This document shows positions 39,981 through 51,044 of a stretch of DNA of 64,000 nt, one piece after another. Location of the stretch: contig CM060732.1 in NCBI GenBank assembly GCA_030704615.1, positions 77,665,053 through 77,729,052 on the forward strand. The letters are read 5' to 3'. The translations under genes and the position numbers were made by a program. This DNA comes from Takakia lepidozioides. Lineage: Eukaryota; Streptophyta; Takakiopsida; Takakiales; Takakiaceae. How positions within the stretch are numbered: position 1 is the stretch's first letter; every line of letters starts with the position of its first letter. Below the pieces are notes generated by a model, which saw only the letters and a list, made by a program, of their open reading frames with translations, made no database searches and had not been told where the DNA came from.

Positions 39981-41182
39981 TACTACAGGAAAAGGGAGGG
40001 TTTTTCGACGCCGGGCCACGCCGCGGCGTCGTAAAGAAATTTGAATTTCAAAAACTTGTTGACCATTGACTCCGACGTTGACCATTGACTCCGGTTCTGT
40101 CTAATGGCGATATGTTCATTGTTCTACATATATCATGCAATGCATACTTGAACCTAAGACCTCCACGTTATAACATTTCTAAGACACTACAAACTAACCA
40201 ACACACCTTTTTCGGGCAAGGGGGAAGAACTAAATTTGCGAAGTTCGGGCGTCGTAAAAAAAACGTCGCAAATTTGCGACCAACGGGGGTCGCAAATAGG
40301 CGAAACCGCAATTTGCGATGTCGTCACAATTTGCAACGCCCGAGCGTCGGAAATATTATATATTTAATTTTTTAATTTTTTTAATTTAAAAAAACATATT
40401 CTGCAATGCAGAATTAGCACCGTCCGGGGGTCGCAAAGTTCGACACCCGGACGTCACAATTTAAGGGGGTACATTTGAATTTAGGCGGGTACATCTATGT
40501 ATCACAAAAACAATCTATATATATATATATATATATAAAGATTTCCTACAAGTTCTTTCGAAGAGGGTCTCTCTTGTGACGTCAGGGAGTTGCAACCTCC
40601 ACAGCCTTAGCGCCGCCCCAGCGTCGTCGCCGTTATTGCACGCACCCCCTACCGCCAGGCACCCCAAGTGACGTCCTTGTGATGACCTAAGCTGACCACA
40701 ACACCATTGCGATCTCCTGTGGCGACGCCGTTACGACCCCCTAGCGTCGCAACGTTGGGCGTCCCAGCGCGGGGCGCCCCCAGCGACACTTTTGTGAAGT
40801 TGAGGCCGCAAAGCCCAAAAAAAAAAAAAAAAAAAAACTCCCACTGTGGTGATTCTGTTGCGACGCCTTGGCGTCGCAGAGGCGCTGGGACGCCCTTAGT
40901 GACGCTTTTGCGACGCTGAGACGTCGTAACGTCAAAAAAACATTAAAAATAAATAAAAATAAAAAATTAGATTTCCGACGCCGAGGCGTCGCAAGAAAAA
41001 AAATCCGTTGCAGCGAGGGCCCTCTTTCCCCCTTCATACCACCTTACGACGGCTGGGCGTCGTAATGCTGTCGCAGTGGGCGATGCAAAAAAGCGCCGCA
41101 GGCTTGGCATCGCAAGCTTAGTGCCGCACAGGGCGTAGGGACACGTTTGGCGTCGCAAACCCCCCCCCTATTTGCTGTAGTG
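39981..41182. mobile_element. Non-autonomous CACTA (En/Spm) transposon 1
   Basis: Left end TACTACAGGAAAAGGGAGGG and right end (reversed) CACTACAGCAAATAGGGGGG form CACTA-type terminal inverted repeats. Both are flanked by AAA (39978-39980 and 41183-41185), the 3-bp target duplication typical of CACTA elements. Removing it restores continuity with the protease sequence of the plus-strand gypsy copy. No transposase is present. Subterminal regions are dense in GCGACGCC/GGCGTCGC motifs in both orientations. The core includes ACCATTGACTCCGG, a (TA)n run near 40517-40540 and an A-tract at 40818-40836. It shares its inner sequence with the second element. Confidence 0.88.
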
Positions 41183-41502
41183 AAAAAAAATCCCATGGGG
41201 TACAACACAGCCCCACCAACAAGCACATCATAAGACATCGCATCCGTAACAATGGCTTTAGCTCTTATGACTGAGCCGTCCGTAGGATGATCCGGCTGCA
41301 ATCGAATTAAGAGCTCATGGCGTGTAATCCCTCGCGTCTTCTCTGAACCACCCAAATATGTTTGAATTTGGAAATGGGAAGGCTCCAAATCCGCCTTTGT
41401 AAGGCCCAAGCCTGCAATTGCTACTCTCCACAACATCAATGGCTGTGCTCCCGAGTCCAACAAGACCCGCAGTGGCCTATACCTCCTCTCGGTTGCAGCA
41501 GC
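41183..41502 (-). pseudogene. Retropepsin segment of the truncated gypsy copy
   Basis: Between the two CACTA insertions. The minus frame reads RYRPLRVLLDSGAQPLMLWR, with the aspartyl-protease DSGA motif near 41460, then IAGLGLTKADLEPSHFQIQT, DHPTDGSVIRAKAIVTDAMS and YDVLVGGAVLYPMGF. It matches the plus-copy protease residue for residue over most of its length. The remaining protease-to-methyltransferase linker continues left of 39980. Confidence 0.85.
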
Positions 41503-42802
41503 CACCACTACGTTTGGGGGGGTTAGCGATGCCCCAGCGACCTTCAACCGCCGCGATTAGTGACGAAAATACTCTACGGCGCCCGGGGCGCGATGGGGGC
41601 ATTTAATTATGACGTCGGGAAGTCGCAGAGACGTTGCAGCGACGTCGCTCCCGGAACGTCGTTGGGAAATCCGGGACCCCCCGGCCACGGCGCCGGCGCG
41701 ACTTGCGATGTCCAGGCATCGCAAAAAAAACAAAAAATAAAAATAAAAAATAAAAAAAATCTGCGACATCGCATTAGGGACGTCCGGGGGTCGTAAATGC
41801 GACCCCCAGACGTCACAGTAGGGGGGTACATTTGAATTTAGGTGGGAAAAAAATTTGAATTTGAATTTGAATTTTAAATTTCAAAAACTAGTTGACCATT
41901 GTCTCGGCGTTGACCATGGACTCCGGTTTTATCCAATGGCATTCGTGCATTGTTCTACATATATTAGGCAATGCATATTTGAACCTAGGACCTCCACATT
42001 ATAACATTTCTAAGACTGCATACTAAACCAACAAATCTACAATACATCTATGTATCACAAAAGCAGTCCAAGTATATATATATATATATATATCAAGAGT
42101 TAGATCCTAGTGACTACCACTATCTTAATCTTATCATTGTGTTGCAGATTATGCGTACTCTACAGGAGCTCTCACAGCTGGAACTTGCACCGAGACTTGT
42201 CCCCAGAGTCTTCAAGAACAAATATATATCAATGGCCTAAGTTTTGCAAAGCTGCATTGCAACTTATTGTTAGACAATGGTTATAGTCTGAGGATGCCAA
42301 GCCCATTATGCTCTACAATCTATTCCCAGAATCAATTTTCCGCGACGGCCCCAGGACGCCGGGGAATCGCAGCGCCGCAGCCCAGCGACGGCCGGGCGCT
42401 CCTGCGATGGCGGGGAATCGCAAAAAAAAAAAAAAAAAAAAAAACGTTTTTTATTTTATTTTTATTTTTCGGGCTTTGCGATTCCCCGCCGTCGCAAAAA
42501 CGTCGCTGGGCTGCGGCGCTGCGACGCCTCGTTGCAATTCCCCGGCATCACAAATCCCGGGGGCATCGTAGCAAATTGTTGCGACGTCAGGGCGTCGCAA
42601 CCCTCCCAATACGTTGGCGGGGGAATGGGGGTTGGGTCCCTTTCCGGCAACGGCATGGCATCGCAAGATGCCACAACGTCGTCCGAACGCCGGCATTGCG
42701 ACGCCCCAACGTTGCAAGTCCCGAGCTGGGCGCCTGTGCGACGCTGCAGTCTCGGCGCGTCCGGGGTCCTGGCGTCGCTAACCCCCCCTAAACGTAGTAG
42801 TG
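41503..42802. mobile_element. Non-autonomous CACTA (En/Spm) transposon 2
   Basis: Ends CACCACTACG (41503) and, reversed, CACTACTACG (to 42802) continue into matching GTTTxGGGGGGGTTAGCG. The flanks are AGC on both sides (41500-41502, 42803-42805), a 3-bp target duplication. The inner sequence shares long blocks with element 1 (GTTGACCAT, CTCCGGTT, GCATTGTTCTACATATAT, CTAGGACCTCCACATTATAA) and the (TA)n run near 42073-42094, so the two are siblings. It is full of CG-rich GCGACG/CGTCGC subterminal motifs, has an A-tract at 42421-42444, and carries no transposase. Confidence 0.9.
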
Positions 42803-44349
42803 AGCAGAGTCCAATATATGCAATGGCCCTGCAAGTGCGGCTTCACACATGAAGCCCATATCAATCTGGTCTTCCCTAGGCATATGAGGTTGTGTAGGTG
42901 GGGCTTGAACCTCAGGCCTTGGAGTTGGCGCAACATGAGTAGTGGCCATGGCAGTAAGACGTTGCTCTAGCTGGGCAAGTCTATCCACCATGTCTTGGTC
43001 ATGACCTTGACCCTGACCCTGTGCTCCTTGGTTTTGGTTACGACCTCCACCTCCTCTACCTCTCTGAACTACATTGTCTCGTCCTCGGCCACCATTGTTC
43101 CCTTGGAACTGGCCTGGCCATAGCTCCGGATGCAAGTCATAACAATGGACCTCCTCATGCCTATACTCTCCATAATGCCCACAGTGTAGTTGTGCAGGCT
43201 GTGCCCGTGCCGACCCTTTGCCTCTCTCCGGGCAATAATTCTTGACATGGGGTCTTCTACAATCCCAACATGACACACTCGTCTGTTGCTGGCCTGAGAA
43301 TGAAGGGAGAGACCTCTGAATCTAAGATCCTCTATGGCCTTCCCTAGGCTTTGTCTGAGCCTTTGTTGTCTTGAGCACATTCGGGGGTTGGTTGTTGTTG
43401 GCTAGGAACTCCACTTCGTTGTGTCTCCTTGCCAAATCGCACCATAACCACCCGCTCCTCCACCATATTGAATTCTATCCGCTCTGCCAGCAAAAATACA
43501 TTTGCTAAGGTGGGTTGGGCTACTTGTAGGAGAGTTGCATCCCGCACCCTTCTCATCAGCTCTTTGTCCAGGATCCCATACCAGAACTGGACTACCTAAG
43601 CTTCTGTAACCCCTTGGATTACGTTTATCAAGCGCCTCATGCAAGTGTAAGCCTCCCTCAAACTTTCAGTATGCCTTCGTTGGAACTCTTGCAAGCTCTG
43701 CAACTTCTCTGTCTTTATCCCTTGGTAGTTTCTCCTCAACTCCTCGAAGAACTCCACAACTGGGTTAAAGGCAGGCTCGGGTGTTGTGCTACAGCAGGAG
43801 CTTGAGTGGATTTCCCAGCTCCTGTACCACTTGTCCCACTACTAGTGCTTGTTGTTGGGGATGTTGGTGTAGCTGCTGTCGCCGCTGCCCTTGTGCCTCT
43901 AGTGATAGAGACATAGTTAGGTGACCAATACTCTCGTCACTCCTCAATCTCCACCGCATGTCCCCGCCTAAATTCATGGTAATCATCCATGGGCGGCCCC
44001 TCAAGGTGCTGGAATAGCCCCTTCCACGCCATAAAGGGCATAAAACAATTGTGGATTGCACATTTGTTGCAAATCACACCAACTGTCAAACTCATGTATG
44101 AAGTCATCAAGCTCGATGGTGCCCACAGCTCCAGAGTACCTACGTGGCCCCTTGGTCACTCCATACATCTCCTCCATCGTGTCCCACAACAATGACTTGC
44201 ACCCTCGGCGAGAATCCTCCTGACTCCGAGTCTGAACCTTCCTCCGAAGACATTGAAGGTGAAGGTGGCCTAAACCACACACCTCGTCTTGTGTACCTAC
44301 TAGTATCGCTGGTGCTCGTACCGGCACTTCCTTCAGCAACTAGTGGCAC
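42803..44349 (-). pseudogene. gag region of the truncated gypsy copy
   Basis: Read from 44349: GTSTSDTSRYTRRGVWFRPP, then LLWDTMEEMYGVTKGPRRYS, GTIELDDFIHEFDSWCDLQQ (capsid-like), then RRVRDATLLQVAQPTLANVF, LLAERIEFNMVEERVVMVRF, and the zinc knuckle CWDCRRPHVKNYC near 43270-43230. A Gly/Arg/Gln-rich tail (about 43110-43010) and a short segment ending at the CACTA insertion (42803) follow. It is broken by several frameshifts. It preserves Gln codons where the plus copy has stops. Confidence 0.8.
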
Positions 44350-44990
44350 CTCCGTGATGAAAACTCACAACCCAACCGGTTGTCAACCTATTTCTAATCC
44401 CCATTTTCCACAAAATAACCGGGTAGAGAACCTGTTGCGGCTAGTGGTTCAAGCAGGAATAATAGGTTTTTAACGTAGACCTGAACTTGCACGTGCATCC
44501 ACCGCAAGAACTCATATGGTCTGCTGGTCATCAACCCAGCCTCACCATAAGATAAACAATGATGGTCTGACTGGTCATCACCCTAGCCTCACCACCGACA
44601 ACACGCTCTAGGATTGGCCGGTGATCAAATCCGGACCAACCTCCTATGAAAACAAGCGCCCACACAAAACTAACATGGCGCACAGTCAAACATGCAGGTG
44701 TGGAGGGGATCCAAACACAAGAAAATCAAGACAGCAACTCCCCTACACCAAAAATACTCCACAGTGTCGCTCCCGCAATGACACCCCAGCCCAAACCCGG
44801 ACTGACTCTTGTCTCCACCTACGGAAAGGTTTTGGCCTACAGAGAGGGTAAAAGACTACAAGGAAGAGAGACTAAAGCAACTCATAATCCCAGCATGCTC
44901 TCATCCCACTACCCTATTTCCACACTCTTTTGCTGGTCTCTCAAATAACTCTCTAGGAGCCCTCAAGATGTCTCTCAAACAATCTCACTA
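44350..44990 (-). repeat. 5' leader of gypsy copy, homologous to 52960-53574
   Basis: The reverse complement matches the plus copy for about 600 bp upstream of gag (shared: AACAGGTTCTCTACCCGGTTA, GATTGGTCCGGATTTGATCA-type, CATGCTAGTTTTGTGTGGCG, CTTTCCGTAGGTGGAGACAA). No primer-binding site complementary to initiator tRNA-Met could be seen. Confidence 0.7.
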
Positions 44991-45260
44991 AGGCTCCCAA
45001 TCCTTGCACAATGGGACTCCAAAACAGCACACCAAGGCCCCAAGAGCCTGCCAAAACTTGGCCCTCGAGGACCCCAAATAGTCTTCCAAAGAGCTCCAAA
45101 CAATCCTCCAAATGGTCTTCCAAGGACTCTCAATAGTCCTCCAAATGGTCCTCCAAGGACCCCAAACAGTCCTCCAAAGACTCCCAATAGTCCTCCAAAT
45201 GATACTCCAAGGGCCCTCAAATATCTTCCAAACAATCCTCCAAAGGCCCTTAAATTTCAC
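44990..45260. repeat. Leader minisatellite (GGAGGACxATTxGGAG type)
   Basis: Irregular tandem repeats, in plus orientation built on CTCCAAATGGTCCTCCAAGG and CCAATAGTCCTCCAAA with ~30-bp spacing, at the place where the other gypsy copy has its CTGTGAC minisatellite. Confidence 0.8.
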
Positions 45261-45279
45261 TAGTCCTTTCAATGTTGAT

Positions 45280-45595
45280 ACCTTAATAGAGGTATAGTCT
45301 GAGGTTGCTAGAGTCCCTTATATTGATGATACCTCTACAGAGGTATAGTATAAGAATGAGGGTTCTGTTTGGTATACTAACAGAGGTATAGTCTGAGCTG
45401 ATTAGGGTTCACATATGGTGATACCTCAATAGGGGTATAGTAAAAGGGACAAGCTCCTGTTTGGTATACTAACAGAGGTATAGTCTGAACTGATTAGGGT
45501 TCACATATGGTGATACCTCAGTAGAGGTATAGTAAAATGGACAAGCTCCTATTTGGTATACTAACAGAGATATAGTCTGAGCATACACTACTAGG
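45280..45595. repeat. 92-bp tandem repeats, about three and a half units
   Basis: GGTATACTAACAGAGGTATA recurs at 45371, 45463 and 45555, exactly 92 bp apart, each followed by GATACCTCxxTAGxGGTATAG, a short inverted repeat within every unit. Confidence 0.9.
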
Positions 45596-46887
45596 GTTTG
45601 TAATGAAGAGCTAGAATGCAAGTCCTTGACTTCTATGCTTCTACTCAAGCAAAAATATGGTCTCTAGGTGGTCAAAAGAGGCATCTTCTTGCTTTCTTCC
45701 ACCCCAATGTGCAACCAAGAGTGGTCCAACTCAACTTGCAATCATTGGCCACCAAATCAATCCCCCTTCTAGTCCTTGGGATTTGATTGCAAACTACCAT
45801 ATCTCCATTATCGAACAATCATGCATTTGTCTCCTTATCACTTGCCAATTGTTCCAAATCAATACAAATTATCTTAATGTGTAGGAGCAATGTTTGTCAC
45901 TTACAATATGCTCCCAAGCAATCCACCTTGGATCCCACTCTCACGCCATATGCCTCCTTTGGGGTCTTGCACTAATCCATCATCCATGTGCTCCCCTTGG
46001 TCATTGAATGCATGTTCCATGACCTCTTGGCCTATGTGTTGCTCTCCTTCATTGTAACATGAATCAACACCTCTCCACTTCACACACAAATGGATCTCAA
46101 GGCCTTCACCTCTTGCTAGTTCAAGAGCTCCCCTTCTCAAACTTGAACTTACAAACTCAAGAGAGCATGCTCCACACATGCACAATTTGCTTGCAGGTCA
46201 ACTATCCACCACAAAGCTCACACTACCAAGAGCATGAATAGCCAAGTATTGCCTCCCCCTCTTGTCACATTACATAGTGAGGGTGAAGCTATGCATACAT
46301 TGAGTGATGATCTCCCTTCAAGGATTTCCCACCATATATTCTCTAAGCCCTTCCAATGGCGCCCTAAGCTTGGCTCCACACCACCATGATTGGAAGATTT
46401 CTTCACATGCTCCCTTTCAAAACCTCTTGAGCTTCTTAGTGCTCTCCAAGTGCTTGCCCTTGTTGTCTTCAAGCCCAAACATATGTAGCTCCTTGGCTTC
46501 TCTTCCACAACATCCACACTTTGAACTTGCTTAACCCTAGCTTGATAGTGAAATGAGCACTAACAAGCCTTTAGTGACTCTCCACAAGCCATGACACACA
46601 CCATTGACTCCATACAAAGGATTCTCAAACCCTAAATCCATGCTTCCACACACACAAGACTTCATCCTTGCAATCCTTGCAAAATCTTGTGACTCAAGAG
46701 CTTTCTTCTCAAGCTCTCCAACTCCTTGGTGCATGCAGCACCCGAGCACCCTTCCTTGCAACCCCTTGCATTAAGCCTTGTGATACAAAAGCTAAATTCT
46801 CCTAACTCTCAACCTCTTTAACATACAAGTGCAAAACTAATCCTTACACTCCACAGTATTCACAAGCATAAGGTGATCTTCTTGTAG

Positions 46888-47304
46888 TGATAAGAGATGA
46901 GAAATGAGCGAAGTGGAAGACAATGAAAGCTCTCAAAGCAATCGCTCTAAGAACAAGCCCTAGTCCTTCCAAGTGAAATCCACTCTATCACATAAACTAA
47001 GTCAAGCCAAGGGCACCTTTGCTAAGGGAATCCACCCTACAAAGCCCTCAACACACTCCCTCTCAATACCTAGAGCTATGGAAGTGAGAGATGCTCATGG
47101 AGGCTCAACTACAAGAAGATGAGCCCTCCTCAACACTCACAAGGGGAAAACCCCTTTCCCATGTCCCAAGTGAGGATTGATACCTCACTTGGCATATGAG
47201 ACCAAATGAAGTCCCAACACACAAAATACAAATATAAATATCCAAAATGTCCTAGTTAACTAGAAGTAGGTAATTCTAGTTAACCATGACTAAAACCATG
47301 ACAT
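46888..47304 (-). repeat. 5' part of gypsy LTR (paired with solo LTR)
   Basis: Starts TGTCATGG (reading minus from 47304) and matches the first ~413 bp of the solo LTR at 47690-48193 with few differences, diverging at 46888. The same region also shows weaker homology to the start of the plus element at 51045 (TGTCA, GGCTCATCTT, GTTGAGCC, GTGGATTCCC, CTTGGCTTGACTT). Confidence 0.7.
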
Positions 47305-47689
47305 ATATGAAAGTATCTGCTCTTATGAAAGGGGGAACAGCTTACGTTGAAGTGATGTATATTAAAGAAGAAAACCATGCATGAGTGGAAGTCTTCGCAA
47401 ATTTATTTGCAAGAATGAATGGTGACTATTGTAAATTGATCAACTTCTATGAAAGGGGGCAAGGATCCTTTATATAACATGTGAGCTTTTTTGTGTCCAA
47501 AGTTTATGCAGAGAAAGACACTTATAAAGGGCCCAGGTTTGGAAGGGGGTGTGGGGATTGGAGAGTGGTCCAGGAATTTTCAATTAACTAGGGCCCACAG
47601 GGAACAGAAAAAACCTGTAAGGCTAAGAAGAGGGCCCGGAAAACTGCACCCCATGCCAGGGACGTTAATACATGGATAGTGCGGCAGTG

Positions 47690-48193
47690 TGTCGTGCACC
47701 TAAGCATCGTGCCACAACATACATCGCTGTCCACCACACATTCTAAGCATACAATCCTAGAAAGCTATGCCACAATAGATAAGAGATGAGAAATGAGCGA
47801 AGTGGAAGACAATGAAAGCTCTCAAACATGAAGCAATCACATTAAGAACAAGCCCTAGTCCTTCCAAGTGAAATCCACTCTATCACATAAACTAAGTCAA
47901 GCCAAGGGCACCCTTGCTAAGGGAATCCACCCTACAAAGCCCTCAACACACTCCCTCTCAATACCTAGAGCTATGGAGGTGAGAGAGGCTCGGCTCAACT
48001 ACAAGAAGATGAGCCCTCCTCAACACTTACAAGGGGAAAACCCATTTCCCATGTCCCAAGTGAGGCTTAATACCTCACTTGGCATATGAAACCAAATGAA
48101 GTCCCAACACACAAAATACAAATATAAATATCCAAAATGTCCTAGTTAACTAGAATTAGGTATTTCTAGTTAACCATGACTAAAACCATGACA
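47690..48193 (-). mobile_element. Solo LTR of the gypsy family, 504 bp, 4-bp target duplication
   Basis: Read on the minus strand it begins TGTCATGG and ends GCACGACA, a TGTC...GACA terminal pair. It is flanked by AGTG on both sides (47686-47689, 48194-48197). The intact sister unit at about 48600-48630 shows the uninterrupted target (GCGGCAGTGGGATCC). This is the footprint left by recombination between the LTRs of one element. Confidence 0.8.
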
Positions 48194-48302
48194 AGTGGGA
48201 TCAGCAACCGTACGCTTGGAGGAATGTACGTGGTGGAGGCAACCTTCTAGAAGGTCCCACCGCTCAGGGCTCGGTAGGCTTCTAGAAGGTCCCACCTATG
48301 AG

Positions 48303-48330
48303 GGTATATAAAAAGAGTCGGGGCTCTCTT
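48303..48330 (+). promoter_or_regulatory. Conserved TATA-box promoter core in repeat units
   Basis: GGGTATATAAA is followed by a GAGAGTCGGGGCTCTC-like short palindrome. The same core lies at about 48738-48765 (plus) and inverted at about 49027-49055, the best conserved part of all three units, as expected of an LTR promoter. The start of transcription would lie about 30 bp downstream. Confidence 0.5.
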
Positions 48331-48599
48331 CCCTGCGTCTTACTATTTGCTCACTTACTACTTACCAGTACCTAGGGGCTCTGCACAGACAGGGCCCCCC
48401 AAAAAAACGCAAACCATACATATTAAACTAATAGATGTAGTGGGTGTGATGAATAAGGGCCGGGTTTGAAATGGGGTGTGGGGATTAGAGAGTGGTCCAG
48501 GAATTAACTGGGGCCCATAGAGAACGGGAAAAGTCTGTATTAAGGCTAAGAAGAGGGCTCGGAGAGGGCCCCAAAAATTGCACACCCCATGTCAAGGAC

Positions 48600-49190
48600 A
48601 TTAATACATGGATGGTGCGGCAGTGGGATCCAACAACCATAGGCTCTTGGAGAAGTGTACGTGGTGGAGACAACCTTCTAGAAGGGTACCGCCGCTGAGG
48701 CCTCGGCAGGCTTCTAGAAGGTCCCACCGCCCTGTGAGGGTATATAAAGAGAGTCGGGGACTCTCTTCCCCTCTCACTTACTACTTACTCACTTACTAGT
48801 TACTAGTACCTAGGGGGCTCTGCACACGCAGGGCCCCAAAAAAAAAAAAAAAAAACCATGACATAATAAATTAATAGAAGTAGAGCAAAGATGAATAAGG
48901 GGTCCAAATTCATCACACCCACTACATCTATTAATTTAATATGTCATGGTTTGCGTTTTTATTTGGGGCCCTGCCCGTGCAAAGCCCCCTGTAAGTAGTA
49001 AGTGAGCAAATAGTAAGACGCAGGGAAGAGAGCCCCGGCTTGCTTTATATACCCTCATAGGGCGATGGGACTTCTACAAGCCCGCCAAGCCCTGAGCGGT
49101 GGGACCCTTCTAGAAGGTTGCCACTGCCACGTACACTTCTCCAAGCCTACGGCTCCTGGTCCCACTGCCGCACCATCCATGTATTTTTAT
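48600..49190. repeat. Large palindrome, arms of about 290 bp
   Basis: 48600-48895 and 48895-49190 are near-identical in inverted order: ACATGGATGGTGCGGCAGTG at one end mirrors CACTGCCGCACCATCCATGT at the other; TATA cores point toward the centre; CCATGACATAATAAATTAAT mirrors ATTAATTTAATATGTCATGG. The centre is at about 48900. Confidence 0.85.
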
Positions 49191-51044
49191 TTATTTATTG
49201 AACAGGGGGATTGTAGCCCTGAAAATTTATTAATGAGGTAAGGAAAAAATAACCTTACATAGGCCATGACGGCAAAGAGAGAGGTACCACTCCAAACCAA
49301 CAGATCCAAGAGATAAGGGAGAAGAGGTGGAGTTGACTATTGAAGATGCTACAGGCTTCAAAACACTTCCCTAAAGAAGGTTAGAAAGTCAGGAGAGGGC
49401 TCCAAAGCTTGGAGCAGCAGAGCCAAAACACTACAAACTAGTGCTAGCCTGCAAGAATAAATAATGAAGCAGCCTAAGCCTTAAAGCTGAAGGAAGATCC
49501 GTAGAAAGAGAAGAAGAAAATGTGGCATAAAACCTCACTAATGCTAAGATTATGAGCTCCCCCGTTTCCTCTTGGGAGCTTCAAATGACAACTGAGCCTT
49601 GGATTTCCCTTTTCAGAGAGAACTTCTCTTATGTCTCCAATTGATCTCTGAATCCTCCGCATCCACCGGTGAGATCTTATTGGCGACGGGGCTCCCAGCA
49701 GGAAGACAAGTCTTCATACCACACAATTCGAGATTCGTCAATTCTCATGCAGAAGAACCCACCCTTGCCCCAAGAGTTGTCGAAGGCATTGAGGAGTTGA
49801 ATCCTTCGCCTATTTCCACTATTTTCAATTGTTGCCACAAGAGTAAGCCAAGACTTCCGCGCTTTAGACTTCAAGTCTGAGTGAGCTAGGAATAAAACCT
49901 TCTGCAAACATGGAACTGCATTCTGAAAAACAACAGAACATCTGAACTTCCAAATATGCCAAAGAGCAATGCCTCTTAGAGATTCCCAGAAAGGGCAGGA
50001 ACAAAACACTTTCCCATCCTTTATGTTGAGAAGAAGGGCAGATGTAGAATAGTTAAGATTCATGTTCCAGAAGGAGTAAAGAATGGTAACATGGCTCCAT
50101 ACCACCACGGCGAAAGGGCAAGTGATGAGACAGTGCTGCAGAGTCTCTGGAGAATTCTAATTATAAGTAAGACGAGGAGGGGGTGGGTCAGAGAGATTGC
50201 TTCCTACAGGAAGGATCCTGTTAGCAACCCTCCAAAGAAAGGAAGAGATTTTTGCAGATCTGTGTTTCTTCCAAGTATCCTTCCAAACCAGATGCCACGG
50301 GATGGAGTTCCCCAACAAATGATTCCATTTCTTTGACCATTTCCTGTCAAACGTTTGTTTAGGCATCAATAGAGAGTATCCCATCTTAATTGTGTAGGAA
50401 AAAAAATGATCATGTTTTTTGGTCATCCATAACCACTCGTCGGGATCGAATTGAAGAAATCTGACTGAGGCAGTGAGGAACCAGACAAGAGAATTGTCAA
50501 AATGCTGCAGGTCCATAGGAGGGGAAGGGTTCGATTTAATGGTGCAGAACACTCTGATATTGTACCATTATTTAGAGATGGGAAGCTGGAATACTTGGGG
50601 GCAGGTTAGGAAGCCAGAATCATGCACTTTGAAGGTGATACCATCAAAGGATTCTTCATTCAAGGCTGTAACATACACAACTTTAGGACCAGACTCCGAG
50701 GGGAAACCCATCTATTTGGGAAGCGCAAACTGCTGACGGTTAGCAAGAAGGTGGGTCCATCTTTGAGGGAGGTTGCCCATGATTGTGTGCCATCCAGAGT
50801 TCACTCGTCTGGAAGAGAAACCAGTAGCTGCGATCTCTAGAGAAATAGCAGCGCCTGCTTCTATATCCCAAAAATGCAAAAGGTGAGACAGACCTGCTTG
50901 CTCCCAATATGACCACATTTTAGAACAAGGGATTAAGGCTTCCGAATCACGATTGTAATTGCCAAAAAGCGGTAACCTTATGACCTCATCAAAGGTGGGA
51001 GACATCAATTGAACCAAGAACCCTCTCAGCTTGCACCATGCAGC
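49190..51044 (-). mobile_element. LINE (L1-type), 3' part
   Basis: The minus strand continues the LINE interrupted by the gypsy element. It resumes with TAAWCKLRGFLVQL (51050-51010) and runs through MSPTFDEVIRLPLFGNYN. The zf-RVT domain (about 50552-50157; FSYTIKMGYSLL, KISSFLWRVANRILPVGSNL) and a C-terminal segment with CSCPFWESLRGIALWHIWKF (50108-49677) follow. The 3' end is an AATAAATAAATAAAAATA-like tail at about 49190-49210, reading minus. ORF2 is broken by stops. Confidence 0.8.

Larger units (their letters stand above)
37215..47304 (-). mobile_element. Ty3/gypsy-like retrotransposon with C5-methyltransferase domain, truncated copy
   Basis: Minus-strand copy of the same family as the element at 51-61 kb. 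Order from 5' (right): LTR-like start TGTCATGG at 47304, 5' leader with two kinds of tandem repeats, gag, retropepsin, methyltransferase, RT, RNase H. It is cut off just after RNase H (about 37215), so integrase, PHD finger and 3' LTR are missing. Two CACTA transposons (39981-41182 and 41503-42802) interrupt the protease region. Remaining ORFs are broken by frameshifts and a deletion of the methyltransferase catalytic loop. The copy is dead but valuable as an outgroup for reading the plus copy. Confidence 0.85.
47500..48895. repeat. Two tandem ~440-bp units with TATA box, first interrupted by a solo LTR
   Basis: Unit 1 is 47527-47689 plus 48194-48450; unit 2 is 48451-48895. Shared order: GGTTTG, GGGGTGTGGGGATT, GAGAGTGGTCCAGGAATT, AAGGCTAAGAAGAGGGC, ACATGGATxGTGCGGCAGTG, GTACGTGGTGGAG, two CTTCTAGAAGGTCCCACC blocks, GGGTATATAAA, CTAGGGGCTCTGCAC, and ATAGATGTAGTGGGTGTGAT. 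No coding capacity is visible. It looks like a non-autonomous LTR-type or TRIM-like repeat. Confidence 0.7.

Noticed and set aside
42267-42791. Open frame of about 170 codons within the second CACTA element
   Set aside because: Arg/Ala-rich translation of subterminal CG-repeat motifs and an A-tract; no transposase features.
48600-49190. Palindrome taken as TIRs of a DNA transposon
   Set aside because: The arms are full copies of a TATA-bearing repeat also present in direct orientation, with no target duplication at the outer ends, so inverted insertion of LTR-like units is more likely.
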